Part shown: piece after piece, positions 1-11,309 of the stretch | How the letters are laid out: every line of letters starts with the position of its first letter | Numbering within the stretch: the first letter of the stretch is position 1 | Assembly (NCBI GenBank): GCA_002900995.3 | Contig: CM035304.1 | Span: 82,877-146,876, forward strand | DNA length: 64,000 nucleotides | Reading direction: 5' to 3' | Source of the DNA: Ganoderma boninense | Lineage: Eukaryota; Basidiomycota; Agaricomycetes; Polyporales; Polyporaceae | Position numbers and translations under genes: made by a program | Notes under the pieces: model-generated | What the model was told of the DNA's origin: nothing | Seen by the model: only the letters and a program-made list of their open reading frames with translations | Database searches by the model: none

Positions 1-1507
1 TTGGCGCAGCGCCGTCTGAGGACCAGTACAGGCAGCCGCGCGGACCTCGAGTTCCTCCAACGCCCGCGTGTCGACACTTTCAAACTCGATGTTGACGGAC
101 TTGAGTTTCCGGCAGCGCTCCGCAAGGGACACGACCGCACCGAACGACGGCCAGTAGATCCGCTCTGGCCTGCGCAGGGAGCCCGGTGGGCCGACGTCCT
201 CAAAGAAGTAGCCGATCTCAAGCTGGACGAGGTCCGGCCATGTCTCCGCGATTGCCTCAAGATCCTTGTCCTCGAGACTGAACTCCGCGACCATGGACAC
301 CACGAACACACTGATGATCTTGAGCTCGGGCAGGCGCTGGAGGCGGGAAAGTACATCTGCGAAGTCGACACTCTCGTCGTCATCGCTTTCATCTTCTTCT
401 CCGTCGTCTTCGTACGGCCGGTCTGACCCGACGTGGACGGCGAGCTCGAGCTCGCGGAGGTGCGCGAGCGCGGGGGCCGCGCACAGCTCGTCGAGGTACT
501 CCAGCATGTCCTCGTCAGGGCTCACGGAGACGCGGATCGACAAGAGCGCGAGCGGCGACCGGGACGAGATGAACGGGAGCGCAGAGAGGAAGCAGACCTC
601 CCTTTCGTTGTCTTCTTCGTCGTCAACGATCAGCTCCTGGAGAGCAGGAAACGCCGTCTCAGTGTCGATGTTGGGCTCCGAGACGGTGAAGGCTCCGTGC
701 AACATCCGGAGGCGGGGCAGGGTCCCGAGATGGCTGAATAGGGCATCGTCGATGCGGTTGAACTTGGCGGTGTGCAGGTTGGTGAACTTGGAGAAGGCGC
801 GATGGCCGACTTCGTCGAGACGGGTGAGGCACGGCGTGTGCAAGTGTATGATGTCAGGTCGCGCTTCCGAGATGACGGCAAGACTTTCGCCGACGGTGGC
901 ATCATGTTCCCTGATATCGACAAAGAGGAGGGCAGGGGAGGCGCACAGGCGCCTCAAGAGAAGGGCATCCAGCGGACGGGACCCGTAGCGGACGAGGGCA
1001 CGGAGATTCGGGAAAATGGGGCGGTCACTGTAGTGGGCGCAGATGAGATCGAGCGTGTCGTTGCCGTCGCTCAAGCCACCATCACCCTCGGTATAGAGCG
1101 CACGGACACGTCTGGCGACGTGTTCGAACCGTGCCCAATCATAAACGTCTTCTTCGCCTTCTGGTCTCTTCAGTGCATGGTCAGCGGTATCGACAGAGAA
1201 CTCAACGTGCCACTCACCCGAGCATTTTTCAGCACCGTCACGATAGGCCCGAGCCCCTCCTGAACCGCCCAGAGAACGCGAGAAGCGGGTTCCGCGAAAG
1301 CCTTGCAAGTCAGCGCCGCATGTGCTAGGGTACGCCTCTTCATCTTCATACGGGCTCCCAACTCTTCATTGGTCGGTTTGTTCATTGGGAGAGGTAGGCC
1401 GGATGTCACCATATCCACGCCATGGGTAGTGAGCTGAGATGCGTCGCGAAGTACTTGAATACCTCGTGCAGGACGTCGGGGATGGTGAGAGCTCTATGAG
1501 GGGCCAT
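1..1507 (-). CDS. F-box protein with leucine-rich C-terminal region (3' end cut by window edge)
   Basis: Probable substrate-recognition subunit of an SCF ubiquitin ligase. The start chosen is the ATG at 1507, giving MAPHRALTIPDVLHEVFKYF, the first half of an F-box. After a short intron around 1,350-1,410 the box finishes with TLAHAALTCKAFAEPASRVLW, typical of the F-box family expanded in mushrooms. A second GT-AG intron of 50 nt at 1168-1217 joins KNAR to RPEGEEDVYDWARFEHVARR. From there one frame stays open to base 1, with irregular leucine-rich segments (PNLRALV, LPRLRMLHG, LQRLPELKIISVF) and an acidic patch DDGEEDESDDDES. No stop codon is reached, so the gene continues beyond the window. 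F-box plus divergent LRR-like repeats is usual for this class; the target cannot be inferred. Confidence 0.85.
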
Positions 1508-1908
1508 TGGGGCGAAGAAGGGGCAACTCGTGGCGGGAACTGGGCGGTGGTCAAGAGCGGGTCCTGCCTGCGTTACTTGTGTCGCCTCATGAACCAACAT
1601 CAGCATCAGCCATGTCAGTGATCCTTTGTGTAGCGGCGCTAAGTGCCACGCATCGGTGACGCCCTTACCGCCTCTATTTGGTTTGCGTTATGCGCCCCGC
1701 CAAACAAAGAATCCTCTCGAATCTGGATGAAGATGAAGGACAATAAGGTGACAATAACATCGCACGACGAAATGGGTATATATGAGTTCCAAGTCTCAGG
1801 TACCTTATTATTTATCCACAGCGAATGCGACGCGCCGCGGCCACGCCGCTGGGTATTCTGAAATTCAAATTCAAAGGTGTCGGCCACCGCCTGCCAAAAT
1901 CACCCAAA
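1508..1908. other. Intergenic spacer
   Basis: Spacer between the start of the F-box gene and the 3' end of the bestrophin gene, both on the minus strand. It should hold the F-box promoter and the bestrophin 3' UTR. No conserved coding signal or repeat was seen. Confidence 0.5.
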
Positions 1909-4900
1909 TCAAGACCAGAGAACAAAGGAACAAGGACGACAAACGGACGCACCGAACACCACATCGACCTTTGTCTGCGGGTCGATTGCGACTTCGTGCG
2001 CGCAAGGGATCGTTGTGCCGTGCGCGCCATGCCCATTTGAGTGATGCGAGCCCAAGTACACGTTCGGGCACGAGATGCGCTTGACGCGCTCAATGTCTGC
2101 ATGGATGATCGCGCTGCAAAAGAAGTCGAGGTCCAGATCATTCTATCCGCACGATTCTGTTAGTAATCCGTCTCAGGAGTTGCACTGTCACAGGCCCACG
2201 CACCTCGTCGTAACCTGGGACCGAGGGGTTAAACACATTAAAGATATGGATACCATGGAGACGACGAGACGCACCAAATGGTTGCTCTATTTCCTCGCCA
2301 GCTGCGATGAGGCCGAGGTAGATGAACGCGGCGATACAGACTCCGAGGATGGCGTAGTAGCCGAAGAGGTCGATGAGCTGGAAAGGGAGGAAAAAGCAGG
2401 TAGATCCAGACAGTACTGGAGAACACTACATCAGCAAGCAAGGATGACATTGACCTGACGCTGGATTACGCACTGGCTGATCAGTCCAGAGCGAATTGCG
2501 TTCTCGTTAGCATGGCATTACACCAGAAATTAATTGGTATGACGAACCGGATGTGAACCGAGTACACGCTGCATGGGAGTAAGTAAAGCAGATAATAAAA
2601 GCATCCGTCCGCACTCACAAGGGTAGCGGAGTCGTCAAAATACGCTCCAAAGCTGCGAATAATCGCTCAACGGCTACTACCGATATCAGACTCGAGGATA
2701 CTCACTAGCGAGGCTGTCCTCGAACGAAGCAAGACACCCATACATGCCTCCCAGAACTGGTCCTAAGACAACCTCCTTGAGCACGTTCGATATCGTACCA
2801 CATCTCGAAGAACGCATACCTGTAACAACCCCACGCTCGTCCAAGACACTCAGCCATATGCTCAGCGACCGCAGAATCTCGAGGGGCAAGTTCTCCCCGC
2901 CGCCCGCAACGCGCGGCCGATGCTTCGCGTGCGTAATCCCGAGCCTGTCCGTTGTCTCATGGACTGCAGTGCGGATGCGCGCCGTATGAGGGTGCGCCGC
3001 GTCCGTCCCTTCCTCCTCGCCTGCCACGGAAACTCGTCAGCGCGCGAACGGAAAAAGTCACTGATCTATGTCTGACACTCACTAGAAGGCTCGCCATCGA
3101 GCCCGTCCCCCGCCCACCGCCTCTGTATCCCGCCCTGGTCGTCCTCCACGTCTACGCCCACTCCTCTGCCGCCCTCTATATCCGCCTGATCGTGCGCCAC
3201 TCGACGCTTAAGCCCGACCATCCTCCCAACCGCGCGCCACACCTCCGCGAACGGGATCAAGTCCCCCGCGATGCTTCCAAGCACCCCGCGGTGCGCGTCG
3301 ACTTCTCCACGCGGGACCGCCGCTGGAAGGAGCAAAGGGCGGCGCTCGCCGTCGTCGCCGTAGGAGGTGACGGATGCGAAGGACGAGGTGGAGCGCGTGG
3401 TGTGCAACGGGGCGGGGAGGGTGCCGTACGCGTTGATCGGGGGGATCAACGGGTCGCGCAGGTCGTTGTCTGAGTTGGATGGCTTGAGTGTGGAGCTCGC
3501 TGTGAGTGTCTGTGACGACGTTGATGTCGCTGCAAGCGTGGGGATAGCGGGGGCGGACTGAGTGTGCTGGGGTTGAGACTGGGAGAGAGAGAGGATGTGC
3601 GGGGTCGGGAGCGCGAAGGGTGGCGCTTCGGGCTGGAAGTCACGGACGGGGGAGACGATGTTCGTGTCGCCGTCGCCTTCGCCCTCACCGTTTGGTGTAA
3701 ATTGGTCGGACACGGGAATGCTGCCTCGCCGGTGGTGGGCGTGCTGGTAGGAAGTCATGGTCAGAGAACGGTTCACGACACTGTATGACAAGACAAGCAG
3801 TCATGGACGGCGCGTCCGAATTCGCCGCTAAATACACAGATAAACCAGACTATGAGACTATGGAGGTGTATCCAAGTAAAAGAGAATGACACTAAGAGTT
3901 ACGAGCACGGAAGAAGCCCGCTGACAGAATACAGGATCCAAGAAGTGCACGAAAGTTTGGGGGACATACGTTATGGAGAGGCTTGATGAAGGGATAAAGG
4001 TCTTCGTAATAAATTCCCCGTTCGCCTACAAAAATGAGCACTAGGAAGGACGACAAAGGACTGTACCACATACCCCTTAGATGGTGCTTCACAGCAATAA
4101 CGAAGCTGTACACACCGTTCAGTAAGACAAGGAACACTGTATATGGCGCCTTACCCTTCCAGCAGGTCCAGCGCGATGCGCTTCTCCTCCATGACCCGCC
4201 TCGCTATTGCAACCTCCGTGTCCACATGCTTCCCATTCGGACCGATCTGCTCGGGAGCGATCTTGAGTGGGATGTGGATCCATATGAGGCGAGAGAGCGC
4301 GCGGCATGACTTCGCCAGGTCAGTCCAACCCGAGCGTCCCTGGTAGTAGCGGTCGTAGCCAGAGCTCGCGCGGTATGATATCACGAAGCCGATAACAACG
4401 CCTGGGAAACGACAAGTTAGCTCCCGCCCTCCATCGAACAATGAATACCATACCGAGCACTGTCAACAAAACATTGGGGATGCCCATGCGGAACCGTGTC
4501 TTCAAAGACACGACTACGACCACTAAAAGCTGTGTTAGATGTGCGACTCCTCACATGGCGTTTTGTGCATTGAAGAACAGTGTGGAAGCTTGACCGAAAA
4601 CGTCCAGTAATTTTGAGTGTTTTCCGGAGGTGCTCTGACATTGGAAACAGGTCAGCTGTGTCCAGCAAAGAGAAACCCCGGGGAAACGGGTCAGAAACAG
4701 GCAGGAAATGTTGTGTTTCTGGACGATGTAGCCTGTTTCAGGCCCGCTGCCTCTGAATTTGCACTTTGTGAACACACATCAGGCTGTTTCCCCAAGCCTG
4801 AAATACGCTCAACATCCCGAGAAAAGAAATTCTGAAAATTACATCCTCGTTTCTTGGCCGTTTCGTTGATCTCGAAGCATCTGCCATGAAGGCGGTGTCG

Positions 4901-5201
4901 GCAAGAGGGGCCCATACCTGCTGCAAAGACTGTGTGCAGGAGAACGGCCGGCCATATCCGCCAAATCTGTGTGAGACCCGTGGGACGGTCAGTGCCGACT
5001 GCGGAGGATAAAACCAATTGAGACGAAGCCGCGCTGAGAGACGACACGTACAACCGTTCCACGACCAAACGTCCAAGAGATGAGGTTCTTAGTGGTAGTT
5101 ACTGGAATAGATGTGCGGGCTCGGGCTTGATTGTCATCGAACGCAGGAAGAAGTATGTGTCCCGTAGCAGACCGTGGCTTGGCGATGGATGGTCCAGTCA
5201 T
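1909..5201 (-). CDS. Bestrophin-family anion channel (one apparent frameshift)
   Basis: Predicted membrane chloride or bicarbonate channel of the bestrophin/UPF0187 family. About a dozen exons can be joined with GT-AG introns. In order they read ISWTFGRGTV; IWRIWPAVLLHTVFA; VVVVSLKTRFRMGIPNVLL; GFVISYRASSGYDRYYQGR; FVIAVKHHLRG; YYEDLYPFIKPLHN; a long Ser/Pro-rich loop (about 3,080-3,735); GGGENLPLEILRSLSIWL; GGMYGCLASFEDSLATLER; ILTTPLPFVYSVHIR; TVWIYL; FFLPFQLIDLFGYYAI; AAGEEIEQPFGYDENDLDLD. The last string is the calcium-clasp region typical of bestrophins. The YDE codons sit on an 11-nt exon at 2204-2214. Start is the ATG at 5201 and the stop is TGA at 1909-1911. One problem remains near 2,390-2,402: TVWIYL and FFLPFQL are one base out of frame with no GT-AG intron to join them. 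That is either a pseudogene lesion or a consensus error. Confidence 0.88.
4535..4912. repeat. Long bestrophin intron with possible MITE-like insert
   Basis: Bestrophin intron 2 is about 375 nt, whereas most other introns of this gene are 50-90 nt. Inside it, roughly 4,608-4,846 is bounded by imperfect inverted ends: GTAATTTTGAG on the left and CTGAAAATTAC on the right, matching at 10 of 11 positions. Between them lie repeated words such as CCTGTTTCAGGC and GGCTGTTTCCCC. No clear target-site duplication was found. The intron expansion is secure; calling it a transposon is tentative. Confidence 0.35.
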
Positions 5202-6540
5202 GTGTCTACAATTAGGATGTCGGTGAGTTGACTGTGTTCTCAGGGAGAGGAGTCCTTACACAGTGGGGTATACCTATAAAATTGTTCTTGTGGTATATAA
5301 AGCGACGTTAAAGGAGCGAATAGAGAAGGTAGAAAGCGAGGTGGAGGTGGAGGACAAACAAATCCGAGCAGACGATGATGCGCCCGAGTCCTCCTTGACG
5401 CCCATCACGGCCAATTTCTTGATCTAATCTTATCTATCCAATATCCAACCGATTCCAGCGCCTCCCGCCTCGCCTTGAGGCTTGAGGGCCGAGGCTCCTC
5501 CTCCTCCTCCTCGTTCGACTCGATTTCTAACGGTTCGACCCCTGCACCGCCTATCACAATTATATCGTCGTCTTAACTACGACCATCTATGCGACTTACA
5601 TCTTACAACCACCTGCCAGTCCTTCTTCGACGTCAATCTCCAGCTCCTCTGCCAACACTCGCATCAGTACTTCAAGTTCCGAGTCTGCTCTATCCCACTT
5701 CGTGTCTCCTCCAGGGGTCGGCATTGAAATCTGGACAGGGACAACAGCAATGATATTTCCGGTGATACTCGCGACATATTTGATGTACAATTGATGACGA
5801 CGTGGATACGCATGCTGTACTCCTTCGCGGATAGGCGCCGGAGTCGACCAGCCTGCAGGTAAGCACCGCCAGCTGATCCCACAGCCAACAGGCCTCTTGC
5901 TTTGGTGTTTTTTTGCTCCTTAACTTCTTTGTAGTTGAATCGAACCCCATTGTCGCAGTGGTGAGGACCCCGGTCTGTCTTCGCAGACGTGAATTGTCAC
6001 GGAAGATTAACTTGAACGTTAACGCGTTCGGAGCGAAGCTGGGTTATAGATCGCGAAACCGTCATCATAGCAATAGACTCTGGGGAAATGCTACGAACTC
6101 GCGATTCCAACAGCGAGTATTAATGCTCTCGAAGAAATTCTTCCAGCAGTGGCTGAAAATCCAATCTTTGACCTGGCAAGTATTCGCTGCATCGCCGCTG
6201 TGCTCCTTGCCTGGATTACCAGCGGATCGTCACTGTTCGTGTCAGTTCTGTCAATGACTCGTGGAATTCAGAGCACAAAAAATCGGGATGACACGAGCAT
6301 GGAAAATAGGCTGCACAGGTGTGTAAACACATTTACGCTTGTCGTGTGGACGGAGCGTTGATCCATTTGCGGTCTGCCAGCGGAAGGCGCATGCAGTGCG
6401 TCTTACGAGGAGGGCTTAGCGCTTCTCGGCTTCACCAGTGAATATGAGTGCTCCAACGAGCTCCGATAGGCTCAGTAACGAAGTGCGCGCCATAGTAAGT
6501 CTCAGATCTATGCTCCTTCCCTGTCCGTGCGCACGTACGC
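5202..6540. other. Bestrophin promoter side and spacer without genes
   Basis: The region just upstream of the bestrophin start is AT-rich with TATA-like words near 5,270-5,300. From 5,480 to 6,540 no frame shows conserved protein or codon structure, and I see no repeat copy. Treated as non-coding. Confidence 0.45.
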
Positions 6541-6966
6541 ATGCGGAAGGCGAACCCGTTGATGACTTCAAGCTATGCGCTGATACTGTGGCACATTTTA
6601 CGCCGACGTCCGCTAGCACGCGGTACAGAGCTGGGCATTACCCTTCTTCGGCTCGCTTCCGTCGCTGACCATCTACCGCTTTCTCGCAGAACGATCATAT
6701 ATCGTCACGCAGGAGGATCCCCTTTCCCGCGCGTCGCTCCTGTTTTACATATGAGGTGGAGCACGCGCTGCCCGCCAATATGGGGCGGGGTTCGACTATC
6801 CGCACTTCGCGCAGGGATATGAACGAGTCGCGTGCGCCGAATTGGAGCCCCTCGTTCTTTCGTTGCCCGCCAACTCTCGGATGCAGGTGTCCAGCATTCA
6901 GCATTGATGCTGCATTGTCATTGCATTTTCCGCGTTTTCGGCATCCCGCACAGTGGCTTGGATTCG

Positions 6967-6974
6967 TATATAAA
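6967..6974 (+). promoter_or_regulatory. TATA box of the 7.1 kb CFEM gene
   Basis: TATATAAA lies about 140 nt before the start codon. The paralogous block on the minus strand has TATAAA at 55168-55173 in the equivalent place. Confidence 0.6.
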
Positions 6975-7116
6975 GACAGATGTTCCGCGGGCAGGCTGTC
7001 CTCACCCCTATCGCCGAGTGACTCGCTCGCTCTTCTTCTTCAAGTTCCGCCCTCGCTTTAGCATCTTCGCGTCGCATCGACCACAACAGCAGCACAACAG
7101 AGCCAAGACCACGACA

Positions 7117-7590
7117 ATGAAGCTCGCGCTCCTCTCCGCCGCTCTCGCCGCGCTCGCCTGCGCGACCCAGGCGCAGATCTCGCCGTGCCTCCAGAGGTGT
7201 CTCACCGTCGCCGAGTCCCAGTCCGAATGCGGTGGGTAAGTGCATCCTATATTAGTGGGCCCCTCGTTCCCCTAGTACACCCCCCTTCTCTCCCCCTGCT
7301 TATGGTCCGCAACTGACGGTGACCCTGGCTGTGGCTGGATAGAGTGGTAATCACCTGCTTCTGCCAGAGCACCACGTTCCAGGCGGGCATGCGCGCGTGC
7401 CTCCAGGCCAAGTGCACTCCCGCGGACATGGCGGAGGCGAAGAAGTACGAGGCGCAGTTCTGCGGCTCCTGTGCGTGCGCCCCCCCCCTCTCTCCTTCGT
7501 TTTCGTCCTTCATTAATGCTTTTGCCCCTCTTCGGCGCGCGTGCTGACCGGTCACGATTTCGCCGGCTGCGACGTATCCGACTAGCTTGA
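7117..7590 (+). CDS. Small secreted CFEM-domain protein (Asp replaced by Val)
   Basis: Start ATG at 7117 gives a signal peptide MKLALLSAALAALACATQAQ. The mature part has the eight-cysteine CFEM pattern: SPCLQRC, SEC, then after intron 7236-7342 TCFC, RACLQAKC and QFC. Exon 2 ends near 7,469 with FCGS and a GT donor. The next acceptor at 7585 leaves only CT TGA as coding sequence, so the protein ends FCGSS and is about 80 residues. CFEM proteins are fungal cell-surface or secreted proteins, several of which bind haem through an Asp in the pattern D-x-x-C-x-C. Here the residues are V-I-T-C-F-C, so that ligand is missing. Closest relative in the window is the 55.0 kb gene, which keeps the Asp. 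Confidence 0.85.
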
Positions 7591-9509
7591 GCGGGCATGG
7601 GACGCGTTCAAGCTGGGAAGGTTCAGCGGGCACGAGAGCCAGTGATAGTGCAGGAATGCGAGGGGGGGGGTTCGAAGGACAAGGTGCATGATTGCGAGCG
7701 TTGGTGAAGTTTGGGCAGGCAGGCGGCTGTTTGCTGTTTGCTGGCTGTTGGTTGTACATGTACTTGTCATTGGCGGCGTGACGAGACTTTGGTTCTGACC
7801 TTGTGTTAACACGTCCATTTTTCGCTCAAGCAGCACCCACAAATCCGAAAGCATCGGCGGCTGAGGGCGCCGCTAAAACCTCCCTTCCCCGTCAAGAAAA
7901 CGTCAGCCCCATCTTCATACCCGAGACTCGGGAACCCCGTCGAAAATCGATGAACACCATAGTTACGACGGCCCAAGGAAGTGCTCATAGAATGAATATT
8001 TTCGCGACAGAAGGCGTACACGGGTCTGGGGGCCATGCTGAGGACGAACAACGTAGAGGTGAATTGGAAGGGTATGGAGGATCGGAGCAGGTAAAGTTGC
8101 CGGACGGACGGGGGGGCAGAGAGGCACCGGCGGCGGACCTGCACCGGTCAAGCACTTCGGGAGGGTCAACGCTGACGCGTGCGCCGCCTCTGTATTCGTA
8201 GCACTTCTGAGAGGCACAACCAGGAATATACCTAGCGTGAACAGGCGACTTACTGGCATGGACTCAGCCGATGATCTGATGGACTCGGAGTTGGCAGTCC
8301 TTTTGCTTCCTATCTTGTCTCCTACATTACCTAATATGCTGAGTCTGGATAAATATTTGGGCGTGTTGTCCGCACACGTAGTCGTGGTGCTCCTGGGGAT
8401 ATGGAGGATTAGTAGAGTCTGGCAGAACGGGCTGAGCGGGCTGAGGCCACAACTTCAAGAACGGAAGCAATGTGTGGCTGTGCCAGTCACTTACGTAATC
8501 GTATGTTTAAGTTGTGCGCTTCGTGCGGCCTCCAACTTCTCTTGGTCCCCACCATCCAGCTACTTGTTCACACCCGCTCTACATGCAGCCGATAGCTCTC
8601 GGGCTTGAACAAAAAAAGTATGTTGCTTTGCTTGCCTCGAGCTCTCTCACCTTCAGATGCTGTCGTCATGACTCTCGCCGCTGCTAGTGCCGCTCGGGGT
8701 CTTTGAATTGCAGCCGCGACTTCTCCCGCGCAAAACCCCTGTCCAAGCATCATCTTCGTAGATGCGAACATCACTGAGCAGCAGTTCGTAGAAGAGGCAG
8801 GCGTGGTATTTCGGCCAATCGACGCTGCCTGGCAACCAGCATCCCTGCGTGGATGGCTCCGTGGGTTCGTCCTTTTTTGCTCCACAATTCAACGTGCCTC
8901 CGGAATGTGACAATAGGTTTACATTGATTTTTCTCAGTACAAATGTTTATGAACATTTGCCCACAGGTATTCATCCAATTCGCCGGATTCTATTCATGGC
9001 TCCGTCTTCTCAGGTAACCGTGTCATTGCTGTGGTCCGCCAGTGACCGGTTTCAATGGAGGCAAGGGAAAGACGCTATGATCCTACCACACTGCCTCTTC
9101 CAGATCTGTCTGACTTCTCCACTGGAGGGCTCGTCGGCTCCGTACCGTTGGTCTGAAAACTGTAGGTGAATATGTCATCTGTGCCATTCAAAACTATCCC
9201 CGCATCGTCTGGATTTTCGGCATGTTGGTCATCCCGCCTAGAGTAGCGATGTCATACAGTTGCTTCTACGATACTCCCACACCGCTTCATCGCGCGCTCT
9301 TATATTCAAGTCTACGAGCTTCTCGTGTCCAGTGACTGATATCTTTGACACGCAGATATACGAAAATAACATGGTGGCCGATCAAACGTGGACTACATTA
9401 ACGAACATCTGAGATATCGACCGGCGAAGTGTACCCTTTTCCCTATAAGCCCGCTTTGACTCCCTCCCCACCCCGCCTCGCCCGTGTATATCTTCGACGA
9501 CACGCACAG
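7591..9509. other. Spacer without a recognisable gene
   Basis: Contains the 3' flank of the 7.1 kb CFEM gene up to about 7,780. Beyond that I find no conserved frame. Open stretches at 7,806-8,259 and 8,568-8,913 on the minus strand show no signal peptide, domain or splice logic. The last 150 nt should hold the promoter of the 9.5 kb gene, with a weak TATA-like CTATAAG near 9,441. Confidence 0.4.
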
Positions 9510-10622
9510 CATCAATCTCTCGTCCTCCTGCTCCTCGCCCTCCGTGCAAGCTCACAAATGTCTCAGTGCGCCACCGAGTGTCTTGACCAGGCTGCGAGCG
9601 AAAACGGTTGCGATGTGTACGTCCCTTTCAACTCGAGTCTATCCCCCTTACGTTGCCCGTCTACCGCGTGCTGACGTTTTACAATGTATACCTCGCAGGA
9701 GTGACACGTTCTGTGTCTGCACGAATCAAGATGTCGTGACTGCAGCAGTCAAATACGCACTCAATAATTGTTCTGCAAATGACGTCAACAGCATACTAGG
9801 CCTGTTCCAGACCAGATGCGAGGGTGAGTGTGAGACTTAGATGCGTTTTCTAGGGTATCTTTTCCGTCATTATGCCACTCCACAATACAACAACTCTTAG
9901 GCCTGGTCGAACCTGGGTCTGGTTGGTGTTGCTTTGTCTGAGTAGTCCTTCTCTTCATCTTAAGGCACTCTTTTTAGAAAATCTATACCGTGCATTTAAG
10001 TTGATTTGAGCTAATACCGCATTGCCCCCACATGCCAGATTTGGGTGCAAGTGGGTCCACTTCGTCCGACCACTCCACCACCAGTCCAACGTTCATATCT
10101 TCCTCCGACCCCTCCTCCATCTCTTCCGAGACAAGCCTGTCTTCATCATCGCTTACGCACACCAGTGCTAAGAATACCACGCCGCTGAATACGCAAGCTG
10201 CGAGAACTACAACACTGTCCGAGTCGTCCAGCGATCCGAGCACCTCCTCGACATCGACAACCTCTTCCATCCCTACCAATTTTACATCGACAGCTTCCCA
10301 GACGGCGACCTCGGCGTTCAGTCCCATTTCGGTGTCTCCTCCGCTGGCGACCTCGATGAGTTCCACGGTCCCCACTGTCACTCTCGTGGCGACTTCGCAC
10401 CCTCCCACGGTGACTTCCACGCTATCAATATCGGCGAGTCGACCCCGGTTGAGTACGGGTGCCGTAGCTGGCATTGCGGTCGGCGCAAGCGCTGCCACTG
10501 CGATCTGTCTCGTCCTGTTATCCTTCCTGCGTGCCAAACGACGCAAGCGCCACACAGCACGCCCGAGCCCGTTCCCAGGTCAGCAGCATTCCTTCAAGTC
10601 TATCTGCCTTTCGAGATACTGA
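9510..10622 (+). CDS. CFEM protein with Ser/Thr-rich stalk and transmembrane segment (start codon not found)
   Basis: Three exons. Exon 1 (to 9616) has a hydrophobic leader HQSLVLLLLALRASSQ followed by MSQCATEC and GCD. Exon 2 (9699-9823) has SDTFCVCTNQD, with the Asp kept, but the sixth CFEM cysteine is Tyr (KYALNNC, codon TAC instead of TGC). Exon 3 (10039-10622) encodes about 120 Ser/Thr-rich residues, then AGIAVGASAATAICLVLLSF as a membrane segment and a basic tail RAKRRKRH. That makes it a single-pass surface protein rather than a GPI-anchored one. No in-frame ATG precedes the leader; the only early ATG (9558) lies after it. Either an upstream exon supplies the start or the start was lost. 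It could be a decaying gene; the open 190-codon third exon argues for recent function. Confidence 0.7.
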
Positions 10623-11309
10623 CTGGTTACCATGACACTGCCTGCACTCCCGGGACCCCGCTGTCTTCGACTTGCCTTGACTGACGACATTTGGAACGCA
10701 TGGCCATGATCAGGAACCGTGTCCTCATACCCGTGCACTCACGACAGGGATGGGAGGAGCGTGTCGTGGATGATCGAGGAACGACACGCGCGGACGGACG
10801 GTGAGTGGACGGGCTCCCTCCAAACTGTTTATGGACGACTTAGGCGAAATAAACATCCGTAGGGGCCTCGTCTACGGCACAAGCCTCCTGTGCGTCGTCG
10901 AACGCACCAGACAGCGCTTCCCCTCCGCCATATGCCCACCGCGAGGCGCACAACGGAGCCGCTATGGCTGAGAAAACCTTGCGGAGCAGGTCACCGCGTG
11001 TACGGCCTTCGCTCCGCGTCGACGCCCCAATCATCTCCAGCTATGGCATTGAACGCCGTGCGGATCCGACACACAGAAGTCGTAGAGGACTCAGAGCAGA
11101 TCGGTCTGACCAGTGCAGCACGTCAGACGGGTCGACATTGCCGCCTTCTTATTCCCAGAGCTCAGGCTTTTGAGACATATAGGACGTAAATTTTGGGGTT
11201 GTCATGGTCATTCATGCGCATTCGACGGAGCAACGGTCATATCATGCCCGGCGTGTCCAAACACCAAACTAATCTCTCGGGACTGCCGAACACAAGAGAA
11301 AGTTAGCAT
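10623..11309. other. Convergent intergenic region
   Basis: Lies between the 3' ends of the CFEM/TM gene (plus) and the monooxygenase (minus). It should contain both 3' UTRs. No coding or repeat signal was recognised. Confidence 0.45.

Larger units (their letters stand above)
6541..7780. repeat. Duplicated CFEM block, arm A (inverted partner at 54.4-55.5 kb)
   Basis: Promoter, coding region and 3' flank of the 7.1 kb CFEM gene are similar to the reverse complement of about 54,390-55,500. Examples on the left side are the upstream ATTACCCTTCTTCGGCTCGC and the downstream TGGTTGTACATGTACTTGT; both have close matches on the other strand at the right-hand block. The similarity is diverged but collinear through introns and flanks, so it reflects segmental duplication rather than coding conservation alone. 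Confidence 0.75.

Noticed and set aside
4617..4835. 72-codon plus-strand frame inside the bestrophin intron
   Set aside because: Lies within an intron insert, no start context, domain or similarity to other window genes.
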